Origin: Anderseniella sp.
Lineage (GTDB): Bacteria; Pseudomonadota; Alphaproteobacteria; Rhizobiales; Aestuariivirgaceae
NCBI GenBank assembly: GCA_028289645.1
Contig: JANQOK010000016.1
Location: forward strand, 372,001 to 436,000
DNA: 64,000 nt
Direction: 5' to 3'
Shown here: positions 55,564 through 64,000 of the stretch, piece after piece
Numbering within the stretch: position 1 is the stretch's first letter
How the letters are laid out: every line of letters begins with the position of its first letter
Program-made: the position numbers and the translations under genes
The notes under the pieces: generated by a model
The model's input: only the letters and a program-made list of their open reading frames with translations
What the model was told of the DNA's origin: nothing
Databases searched by the model: none

Positions 55564-55586
55564 CTTCAGTCCAGTTCCAAAAACTT

Positions 55587-56762
55587 CTATTTCTTTTGCA
55601 CCGCCGCCGACAGCAGCAGGTGCGCGAACGCCGCTGCCATGGCTATGGCCGCCGCCACTCCGCTTGCCGCGATACTCCATGTCGATATCACCACAGCGCC
55701 CAAGGCAGAGCCCAGAGACGCGCCCAGGTAGATGCTGGCCGAGTTGAGCGACAAGACGACATTCTGCTGGTCCGGCGCCAGTTCGATCAGGCGGGCCTGT
55801 TGCGGCACCATGAACGACCAGCCGGCCATGCTCCATCCGAACATGGCCACCGCCACCAGGGCTTCGGGAAACGGCAACAGGGAAAACACCGGCAAAATGC
55901 TCATCTGCGCCACGCACAGCACGATCAGTGTCCGGAAGCCGCCGATACGATCGGTCAAGAAGCCACCGAGGATGTTGCCGACAACCGCGCCGAGGCCAAA
56001 CAGTATCAGCATGAAGGTCACACCATCACGGCCAAAGCCCATTCTGGTTTCCAGCAACGGCGCCACATAGGTGTACAGTATATAGATCGCGGACAGAAAG
56101 GAGACCGTGAAGGTAACCGCCAGCATTTTGCGCGGCGCAGTTAGCACCTGGCCCAGACTGGCAAGCGAGGCCGGTTGAAACGGCACTCCCCTGGGCACCA
56201 GCGTCATGACGCCCACCAGGCTGAGACCGGTGATCAATGCGACAATCCAGAATGCCGCCTGCCAGCCATAGGTGTAGCCGGCCCAGCTTCCCACCGGCAC
56301 ACCGAGCACCTGGGCCAGGGTGAGCCCGAAGAACACGGTCGACAGCGCCTTGCCCCGTTGCGCCGGAGCGCTGCAGGAAACCGCTACGGCAGCCGCAACC
56401 GGTGTAAAAACACCAGCACCTGCGGCCGCGACAATGCGCGCGGCGAACAGGGTTGTGGGAGACGGAGCCAAAGCACTCAGCACCGCCGCCAACAGAAACA
56501 GGGACAGCCCGGCAACCAGCACAAGACGACGCGGCAGCGCACCGGTGATGCTGACCAGCAGCGGCGAGCTGATGGCATAGGCGATGGCATAGACAGTAAG
56601 CACAAGCCCGGCTTCGGCATTGCTCATGGCCAGATCGGATGCCAGTGGGGTGAGAATGCCGATGGGAACAAAGGCCCCCATGCCGATGGCGAAATTCCCC
56701 AGCGAAAGGATAGCCAAAAGTCCAGCACGTCCACCCGGTTGCGGTTCGGTAACCTCAACCAT
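55587..56762 (-). CDS. MFS transporter (AraJ/drug-efflux type)
   Basis: 391 residues from the ATG at 56762; the frame stays open 90 bp upstream but the extra part would crowd the lepA promoter region. Twelve membrane helices are visible. The signature A region is [16 protein letters not shown] and the drug-exporter type C motif is [20 protein letters not shown]. The group (AraJ/YdhP-like) exports sugars or drugs. It is divergent from lepA across 135 bp. Confidence 0.88.
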   Translation of the reverse strand: MVEVTEPQPGGRAGLLAILSLGNFAIGMGAFVPIGILTPLASDLAMSNAEAGLVLTVYAIAYAISSPLLVSITGALPRRLVLVAGLSLFLLAAVLSALAPSPTTLFAARIVAAAGAGVFTPVAAAVAVSCSAPAQRGKALSTVFFGLTLAQVLGVPVGSWAGYTYGWQAAFWIVALITGLSLVGVMTLVPRGVPFQPASLASLGQVLTAPRKMLAVTFTVSFLSAIYILYTYVAPLLETRMGFGRDGVTFMLILFGLGAVVGNILGGFLTDRIGGFRTLIVLCVAQMSILPVFSLLPFPEALVAVAMFGWSMAGWSFMVPQQARLIELAPDQQNVVLSLNSASIYLGASLGSALGAVVISTWSIAASGVAAAIAMAAAFAHLLLSAAVQKK

Positions 56763-56897
56763 GAACCCTTGTACCCTTTCGCGCTGGTTGATCTGGTGTC
56801 GTTTGCCTGCAACAGCAGTATTACTGCAACATGCAGATCGGCAGTAGAGCAATTTGTCCGCTTGACGGAAACCTCATCCACTGCCAAACACCAGCGC

Positions 56898-58700
<1,803 letters not shown>

Positions 58701-59018
58701 AACCGCTTGCATCAGGTCGAACGGCTCGCCTCCAGCGCGGGAGACCTGGTTGTGCGGTCCATCCTGACCAGCTCAGACAACTATTGGCACTGAAAGATCT
58801 GCTGCAAGTGCGATACCCGGGCCACCGCTCTGGACGACAGACGTCTATTTGATGCGCAGTTTTGCTGGCTGAACATCAGCCTTGCGCCGGGGAAGGACCC
58901 TCGCCACAATAATTTCCGGTAGCTCGACCTTGCGGCAGCTATGGACCAACACCTGAGCTGGAGCGATCATTTGGGGCCGTTCAGGTGTCGAAACAGTCAT
59001 TCTTAAGCGGAGGGGCAT
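58701..59018. other. Intergenic region between lepA and the Kef-type antiporter
   Basis: 318 bases without a supported gene. I find no convincing terminator after lepA. The stretch ends in GCGGAGGGG, the ribosome site of the next gene. Nothing else recognisable. Confidence 0.45.
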
Positions 59019-60572
59019 ATGGCATTCGAAGTATTTGCGATCAGCGCGGCCTTCATCCTTGGCATTCTGGCTCGTCAGGTGGCACTACCGCCTTTGGTGG
59101 GGTTCCTGGTTGCAGGTTTCGCAATCAATGCACTGGGACCATCGCTCGGAATGCCGACGACAACAGGCCCGATTCTGGACTACCTGGCGAACCTTGGCGT
59201 GCTGTTGTTGCTGTTCTCCGTCGGCCTCAAGCTGAAGCTGAAACAGATCACAGAGCCACACGTGTTGGGTGGCGGGCTTCTCCATTTCGCCATATCGGTC
59301 GCACTTTATGCACCGATTGTGCGATTGCTGTTCACCGATGACTGGTTAACCGCATGCCTGGTCGGAATAGGCCTGGCGTTTTCATCAACCGTCCTTGCGG
59401 CAAAGATACTGGAATCCAAGCGGGAAATGGGAAGTTTCCATGGCCGGAGCGCGATCGGCATTCTGATTGTTCAGGATGTCATTGCGCTGGTTGTGCTGGC
59501 GATTTTTTCAGGCAAGGTGCCCGGGCCGTGGGCGTTGCTGGCGTTTGCTTCACCCCTGCTGCGTCCCGTCCTTTACAAAATTCTCGATTACGCAGGTCAT
59601 GACGAAATCCTGGTGCTGACAGGCATGGCGTTGAGCCTGGTGATCGGCGGTGTCGGTTTCGAGCTCATCGGCCTCAAGGGAGAGATTGGCGCGCTGGTGA
59701 TGGGCCTGCTGCTCTCCAACCATCCTCGGGCCGGCGAACTGTCTGAGTCCCTCTGGTCCCTCAAGGAGGTCTTCCTGGTCGGCTTTTTCCTGAGCATCGG
59801 CATGTCGGGACTGCCAGACTGGAATGCCCTGGTCTTCGCCATTGTCCTGGGCATCCTTCTTCCGCTCAAAGGCATCCTGTTCTTCTTCTTGCTGGTGGCG
59901 TTCAAATTGCGGGCGCGAACATCGTTTCTGGCAGCGCTGTCCCTCACCGCTTACAGTGAATTCGGCTTGATCGTTGCTGCCGGAATTCCCGGTGTCGGTG
60001 AGTTCCTGGTGCCGTTGGCAATTGCCCTTTCGGTTTCGTTCCTGGTTGCAGCCCCCCTGAACAGGTTGGCTCACCCGATCTTTGAACGCTTCGAGGGCCG
60101 GTTGCAAAAATTTGAGCGCGACACAAGACATCCTGACGAACAGCCCAAAGACCTGGGTGACGCCGATGTCCTGATTTTTGGAATGGGCCGAACGGGCTCT
60201 GCAGCATACGACTCACTGACTGAGAACGGCTTGAAACCAGTCGGACTGGATGCCGACAAATACACTGCCGAGGCGCATTTGGATGCCGGACGCAATGTCA
60301 TTTTCGCCGACGCCGAGGACAACAATCTCTGGAGAGGCATTTCTCTTGAGCAGATCAGAGCCACCATTCTGGCTATGGACGATGTCGAGGCCAAATTGAT
60401 TGCAACGAAAATGTTGCGCAAACAGGGTTTTGAAGGCCCAATCATAAGTCATGCCCTTTACGAAGAACACGCGAACCGCATCAAGGAGGCAGGTGCCGAC
60501 CAGACTTTCCTGACAATGCAGGAAGCCGGCCGCAGCCTGGCCAGCCATACGCTTGAGTCGGTGCCGCGGTAA
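59019..60572 (+). CDS. Kef-type monovalent cation/proton antiporter (CPA2)
   Basis: 517 residues. The first 370 form a Na/H-exchanger domain of about twelve helices (RQVALPPLVGFLVAGFAINA, NLGVLLLLFSVGLKL, STVLAAKILESKREMGSFHG), like KefB/KefC and YbaL. A TrkA-N Rossmann domain follows with DVLIFGMGRTGSAAYDSL near residue 385 and the acidic GLDADKYTAEAHLDAGRNVI. The nucleotide-binding domain usually gates the channel by NAD(H) or glutathione. No kefF/kefG partner is nearby. GGAGGGG lies just before the ATG. Confidence 0.9.
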   Translation: MAFEVFAISAAFILGILARQVALPPLVGFLVAGFAINALGPSLGMPTTTGPILDYLANLGVLLLLFSVGLKLKLKQITEPHVLGGGLLHFAISVALYAPIVRLLFTDDWLTACLVGIGLAFSSTVLAAKILESKREMGSFHGRSAIGILIVQDVIALVVLAIFSGKVPGPWALLAFASPLLRPVLYKILDYAGHDEILVLTGMALSLVIGGVGFELIGLKGEIGALVMGLLLSNHPRAGELSESLWSLKEVFLVGFFLSIGMSGLPDWNALVFAIVLGILLPLKGILFFFLLVAFKLRARTSFLAALSLTAYSEFGLIVAAGIPGVGEFLVPLAIALSVSFLVAAPLNRLAHPIFERFEGRLQKFERDTRHPDEQPKDLGDADVLIFGMGRTGSAAYDSLTENGLKPVGLDADKYTAEAHLDAGRNVIFADAEDNNLWRGISLEQIRATILAMDDVEAKLIATKMLRKQGFEGPIISHALYEEHANRIKEAGADQTFLTMQEAGRSLASHTLESVPR

Positions 60573-60878
60573 ATTGCTTCAAATCGACGGCAAAGCCCGG
60601 GTTGAGTCAGGATCGGACTGCATGGCATTCGTTCATCATGCCCACTTCGTCCGCGTTTCTATCATCGACAGGTGAATGCCAGTTGAGGGGATGCCGCTGC
60701 GTCAACTGCTGGCGCCAGGCCGAGCCGTTTCGCGATTTCGAATGAGAGCTTCCAGACCCAAACACAGGGCAAAGATGATCTGGCTGCATTCCGCTTTTCG
60801 ATGTGGCGCTGGAAATCAACTCTCAACAGGTGGAAAACGGTTAGGGCAGAATGGTGCACCGATTCTGATGCGTGCCCA
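60573..60878. other. Convergent intergenic region
   Basis: 306 bases between the Kef-type gene and the enamidase-like gene, which end towards each other. Short open frames on both strands show no family resemblance. I saw no clean bidirectional terminator. Confidence 0.4.
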
Positions 60879-62048
60879 TCACAGTACCGGCACACGGGCC
60901 GCGGGCGGCGTCGAGCGCGAGCGGCCGGTGCGAATCTTGCCGTCGATCATCACCGCCGCAATACCCGGGATGTTGCCCATCGCCATGGCGCCCAGAACGT
61001 CGTCGCCCTGCGATCCGCCGGGACGGTCCATGAACACCAGGTCTGCGGGCCGGCCAGGTGCGACGATCCCCTGCGTCAGGCTGCGCCGCTTGGCCACGTT
61101 CCCGCTACCACAGCACCAAGCCTGTTCAGCCGGCAGGCCACCAAAACTGGCCAGAAGTGTCGCCATGCGCAGCATCCCATTGGGCTGCACACCGGAACCT
61201 GCGGGCGCATCGGTTCCGATCAGGAAGTCGGCCAGCCGATTCTCTGCCTGCGCACCTTCCAGCGCAACAATGGCGGATTTCTCGTTACCGTTATGCACTG
61301 CCTCCAGGGCACCTGACGCATTGCGGCAAAGCTCGCGGATTGCGTCGTGCGGGATCGAGGTCGGACCGCCGTTGATATGGCTTACCACATCGGGCTGCGC
61401 CTCCAGAACATCCTCTGCCGTGACGTGGTGAGAACCGGCAATCGAGGGGCCGCCTGTATGCATGATCGTCTCGATCCCCAACTCCCTGCACCAGCCGGTG
61501 ACGCGCGCAGCGTCAGGTCCCTTGGCCACGGTGCCAAGACCGATCTCGCCGATATGCCGGATACCGGCCGCCTTTATTGCAGCATAGAAATCGCGGTCGA
61601 AGTCAAGTTCAGGCACAGGTGCGCCGGCTAGCACTTTTGCCCCGGCGGCACGGAAATTGGCAAAGCAGCGTTGCGCCACCATGGCCAGTGCCTTGACGCC
61701 TTCGGCATCTTTCGGGCGGCCGGGCAGATGCACCTCGCCGGCGGACAGGAAGCTGGTGACGCCGCCGTTTACGTTCATCTCGATCCAGCCGGTCTGGTTT
61801 TGCCGCGGGGTCCAGTCGCCAAAGACCGGGTGGCAGTGACCATCGACGAGGCCTGGCGCAACAGCACAGCCGGCAGCGTCGATCGTGCGGTCGGCGTCGG
61901 CCGCCTCGAAGCCCTCGATCACGCCATTCTCGATCAGCAGGCAGTCGCTGTCCGCAAGCGGCATGGCCAGATCCCCAGTGAGAAGCCGGCCGATATTGCG
62001 GATGAGTGTGCGGCCCGGTTCCGGAGCGTCTTTTGGTGCGTCAGCCAT
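60879..62048 (-). CDS. Enamidase-family amidohydrolase
   Basis: 389 residues with AGGGGAAC just before the ATG. It is a metal-dependent amidohydrolase: VDGHCHPVFGD gives the HxH metal site near residue 73, and PRQNQTGWIEMNVNGGVTSF, SAGEVHLPGRPKDAEGVKAL, HIGEIGLGTVAKGPDAARV, MHTGGPSIAGS and DVVSHINGGPTSIP match the order of motifs in enamidase, the enzyme that opens a nicotinate-derived lactam in Eubacterium barkeri. The ending SRSTPPAARVPVL is also shared. No other nicotinate genes are in view, so the real substrate, some cyclic amide, is open. Confidence 0.82.
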   Translation of the reverse strand: MADAPKDAPEPGRTLIRNIGRLLTGDLAMPLADSDCLLIENGVIEGFEAADADRTIDAAGCAVAPGLVDGHCHPVFGDWTPRQNQTGWIEMNVNGGVTSFLSAGEVHLPGRPKDAEGVKALAMVAQRCFANFRAAGAKVLAGAPVPELDFDRDFYAAIKAAGIRHIGEIGLGTVAKGPDAARVTGWCRELGIETIMHTGGPSIAGSHHVTAEDVLEAQPDVVSHINGGPTSIPHDAIRELCRNASGALEAVHNGNEKSAIVALEGAQAENRLADFLIGTDAPAGSGVQPNGMLRMATLLASFGGLPAEQAWCCGSGNVAKRRSLTQGIVAPGRPADLVFMDRPGGSQGDDVLGAMAMGNIPGIAAVMIDGKIRTGRSRSTPPAARVPVL

Positions 62049-62395
62049 CTGTTCCCCTGTAGGTTTCTTCGATCATGATACCATTCCCTGTCATAGTAGC
62101 GCCGGACTGAGCAATTGGTCTGCCCCACTCGTGGTCCAGTTTCTGTCTAGCGCATTGGCGATTGGAGTTGACTCTGTAACGGCTCGGTATCCATGCAACT
62201 TCTCGAGTTTTGCTCAGTTGGCTCGCAAAGTCGCAATGTGTCAAGTTTCCATACGATGAATGCGGATCGCGAATTACTGACATGGGCGAAGGAACAGACG
62301 GTAGGTCCGCAGACATACGTCCATACACTCCCGGGGTCATGCGGGACGTATGGCTCGACCTGACGGTCCAGGGAGCTAAATAGGCGCAGCGTAGC
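62049..62395. other. Intergenic region upstream of the enamidase-family gene
   Basis: 347 bases without a supported gene. A TTGACA occurs on the minus strand at about 62237-62242, but no matching -10 box at a good distance is obvious. No terminator for the CobW-like gene is recognisable. Confidence 0.4.
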
Positions 62396-63604
62396 TCAAT
62401 ACGACGTCTCGGTAGTGTGGACCATCATGCCCTCTGTCGTCGCCTCAACCGCTTTGGGCCGCATGCGCAACGTTTCCAGGCTGACCTCCAGATCGCCCTT
62501 GTCGATATCGCGCGCGATCACCACCACCCGGCTTGTGGTATCCTTGCCAGACCAGGATTTCAGCGGCACCGGCGTGTCGAAGATGTGTTGAACCCCATGG
62601 AAGACAAAGGGCCAGTCCATACCTTCGACATGCACGATACCTTTCATGCGCAGTATGTTGGGGCCCTTAAGGGCAATCAACGTGTCGAGCCAGAAATCGA
62701 AAACTTGGGCCGGGATCGGCTCTCCTAGCTCAATTGCGACCGAAACAACGCGATGATCGTGATCGTGGTGATGGTGGTCGTGATCATGGTGATCGTGATC
62801 GTCGTGATGGTGATGGTGATGGTGATGAGCATGATCATGATCATGATCATGATCATGATGGTCGTCATGTTCCTGATGCGCGTGCGCCTCATCGTTGGCC
62901 GGCTGCACCGATGCCGATTTGCTTTCCTTTGCCGCACCGAGCCAATTGGCCATTTCCTCGTAAGTCGCGCCAGAGCGCATCGCTGAAAGGTTAAAAGGCA
63001 TACCGTTCGGGACACGTCCGTGTTCGGCCTTCATGATTCGAGCAGACTTGTTGATCCCCTCAAGCCGAGCCTCATACCGTTCAACTTCGCTCGATGTCAC
63101 GAGATCCGCCTTTGTGAGAATAATCAGATCGGCTGCGGCGATCTGGTGAACCGCCTCAAAGTGCGTGTCGAGCGTGCGCGCGCCCGTCGCTGCGTCGGCA
63201 AGCGTCACGACCCCGTCCATCCGGAAATCAGGCGCAATGAGATCGTCTACGACCAGCGTGTGCAAGATCGGGCCTGGATCAGCGATTCCGGTCGTTTCCA
63301 CAATCACACGATCAAAGGTCAGATCGCCCCGCCTCCGGCGGGCCATCAACGACCCAAGGGTCTGTCCCAGGTCGCCCCTGATGGAGCAGCAAAGGCACCC
63401 CGACTGCATGAGAATGGTTTCTTCGGTCGCCTCCTCGATCAGATCGTGATCAAGCCCCACGTCCCCGAACTCGTTCATGACTACGGCAATGCGCCCTGCA
63501 TCCGGGTCGCGGATCAGGTGGTTCAATAGAGTTGTCTTGCCCGCCCCCAAGAAGCCTGTCAGCACGGTTACCGGCAGTCGGTCGTCATCGATCTCAATCG
63601 TCAT
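62396..63604 (-). CDS. COG0523 (CobW/ZNG-like) GTPase, probable zinc chaperone
   Basis: 402 residues, AGAGG six bases before the ATG. Walker A is LTGFLGAGKTTLL (about residues 15-27), followed by the metal-binding GCLCCSIRGD (CxCC near 70), a base-recognition LTKAD segment near 160 and a C-terminal CobW_C domain (about 290-395). Residues about 243-287 are a loop made almost only of His and Asp. Such loops and the CxCC motif bind zinc. A Zur-like box lies 45 bp upstream and the divergent neighbour is a HisI paralog, so a zinc-allocation role under starvation fits better than cobalamin synthesis. Confidence 0.9.
   Translation of the reverse strand: MTIEIDDDRLPVTVLTGFLGAGKTTLLNHLIRDPDAGRIAVVMNEFGDVGLDHDLIEEATEETILMQSGCLCCSIRGDLGQTLGSLMARRRRGDLTFDRVIVETTGIADPGPILHTLVVDDLIAPDFRMDGVVTLADAATGARTLDTHFEAVHQIAAADLIILTKADLVTSSEVERYEARLEGINKSARIMKAEHGRVPNGMPFNLSAMRSGATYEEMANWLGAAKESKSASVQPANDEAHAHQEHDDHHDHDHDHDHAHHHHHHHHDDHDHHDHDHHHHDHDHRVVSVAIELGEPIPAQVFDFWLDTLIALKGPNILRMKGIVHVEGMDWPFVFHGVQHIFDTPVPLKSWSGKDTTSRVVVIARDIDKGDLEVSLETLRMRPKAVEATTEGMMVHTTETSY
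62740..62880. repeat. Simple-sequence repeat coding the His/Asp-rich loop
   Basis: The plus strand shows blocks of GTGATG/GTGATC units (about 62755-62828) and a tandem hexamer ATGATC in about four to five copies at 62831-62858. On the minus strand this encodes His-Asp alternations and His runs in the CobW-like protein. Copy number could vary by slippage in multiples of six bases without a frameshift. Confidence 0.75.
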
Positions 63605-63648
63605 ATCGGCCTCTTTACATTTCTGCTATCCTGAGCGAAGAAGCTATA

Positions 63649-63663
63649 TGTTATAATATTACA
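63649..63663. promoter_or_regulatory. Zur box between cobW-like and hisI-like genes
   Basis: TGTTATA (63649-63655), A, TATTACA (63657-63663): a palindrome with one mismatch that closely matches the proteobacterial Zur operator core TGTTATA-N-TATAACA. It lies 45 bp before the CobW-like start and 18 bp before the HisI-like start, so one Zur dimer could repress both divergent genes when zinc is plentiful. Confidence 0.82.
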
Positions 63664-63680
63664 GTTCACAAGAGGTGATG

Positions 63681-64000
63681 ATGGTCCAACTTGAATTTCA
63701 CACGCGGGACTCGATCGAGCAAGTTGAGGAAGGCACTGATCTTGCGCCAAAATTCGGCTCGGATGGCCTCTTGCCCTGCATAACCACCGATGCGTGGACA
63801 GGAGAGGTCTTGATGCTGGGCTGGATGAATGCGCAAGCGCTGCGGCTGACAATCGAGACCGGCGAGGCCCACTACTTCAGTCGCGCGCGACAGGTTCTCT
63901 GGCACAAGGGGGCAACGTCTGGCCTGGTGCAGAAGGTGGTCGAAGCCCGGATTGACGACGATCAGGATGCGATTTGGCTGCGGGTCGAAGTCGACGGATC
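63681..64000 (+). CDS. Phosphoribosyl-AMP cyclohydrolase paralog (HisI2-like), 3' end outside the window
   Basis: 106 codons from the ATG at 63681 (AGAGG five bases upstream) to the window edge. The HisI signature is clear: LLPCITTDAWTGEVLMLGWM, ETGEAHYFSRARQVLWHKGA and TSGLVQKVVEARIDDDQDAI. In normal HisI the last motif is DCDxD, where the Asp residues bind Mg and the Cys is a zinc ligand. Here it reads DDDQD, codons GAC GAC GAT, so the zinc Cys is gone while the Mg aspartates remain. The two C-terminal zinc cysteines lie beyond the window. With the Zur box it fits a HisI copy used under zinc shortage. Confidence 0.87.
   Translation, partial: MVQLEFHTRDSIEQVEEGTDLAPKFGSDGLLPCITTDAWTGEVLMLGWMNAQALRLTIETGEAHYFSRARQVLWHKGATSGLVQKVVEARIDDDQDAIWLRVEVDG

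Noticed and set aside
56175..56897. Upstream in-frame extension of lepA by 241 codons
   Set aside because: LepA is 600 residues and starts at [10 protein letters not shown]; the extension is antisense to the MFS gene and has no domain.
60573..60878. Possible insertion-sequence remnant between the Kef-type and enamidase-like genes
   Set aside because: No terminal inverted repeats, target duplication or transposase motif could be seen.
62375..62400. tRNA-like string GCGCAGCGTAGCTCAAT
   Set aside because: It resembles the D-arm start of a tRNA, but the following bases are the end of the CobW-like gene and no cloverleaf or T-loop follows.

Overview
The window reads as chromosome of a high-GC alphaproteobacterium, most likely of the Hyphomicrobiales (Rhizobiales) type. 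The support is indirect: a recR-ybaB-dnaX-ffs cluster whose DnaX lacks most zinc-knuckle cysteines, an alphaproteobacterial style of PheA ACT domain, a Caulobacter/rhizobial type tad-cpa pilus locus, a YejABEF-like peptide importer, and an MbfA-type ferritin/VIT1 iron protein with an Irr (ICE) like box upstream. The genus cannot be read from the sequence. I see no rRNA, tRNA, CRISPR array, prophage or intact insertion sequence.

Layout. 0-5.5 kb: housekeeping genes (recR fragment, ybaB, dnaX, 4.5S SRP RNA with its own promoter, nudC, pheA, a membrane-anchored cytochrome c with a strong terminator). 5.6-13.2 kb: a tightly packed peptide/opine ABC importer operon with two tandem binding proteins, then ghrA. 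14.1-17 kb: a minus-strand NlpC/P60 peptidase, MarR regulator and leucyl aminopeptidase. 17.2-29.8 kb: a full Flp/tad pilus locus (tadD | tadC, tadB, cpaF, cpaE, cpaD, cpaC, cpaB | cpaA | flp pilin | a CpaC N-domain protein, tadE, tadG-like), cut into separate units by visible terminators. 29.8-33.2 kb: MFS transporter, OpgC-like membrane protein, periplasmic rhodanese.

33.5-53.7 kb is an accessory catabolic region: aminotransferase, EamA exporter, a PcaD-PcaC fusion, a glutamine-synthetase-like ligase translationally coupled to a Rieske oxygenase, two different flavin monooxygenases, two paralogous Liv-type binding proteins but only one LivHMGF set, a tandem pair of GNAT-like proteins flanking a frameshifted remnant of an HxlR regulator, an intact HxlR copy with two matched operators in front of a GFA-family gene, a cupin, and a two-gene unit of a TupA-like ATP-grasp ligase plus a CelD/FemAB-like acyltransferase. 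The gene set suggests uptake and oxidative breakdown of an aromatic or amine-bearing acid; the substrate is not determined.

53.7-64 kb: a DUF3750 protein, mbfA with an ICE-like palindrome, an MFS exporter, lepA, a Kef-type antiporter, an enamidase-family hydrolase, and at the right end a divergent pair around a near-perfect Zur box: a COG0523 (CobW-like) GTPase with a long His/Asp-rich loop, and a HisI paralog in which the zinc-ligand Cys of the DCDxD motif is Asp. That last pair looks like a zinc-starvation module and, with the HxlR/GFA control region and the Rieske/ligase pair, is the part most worth a second look.
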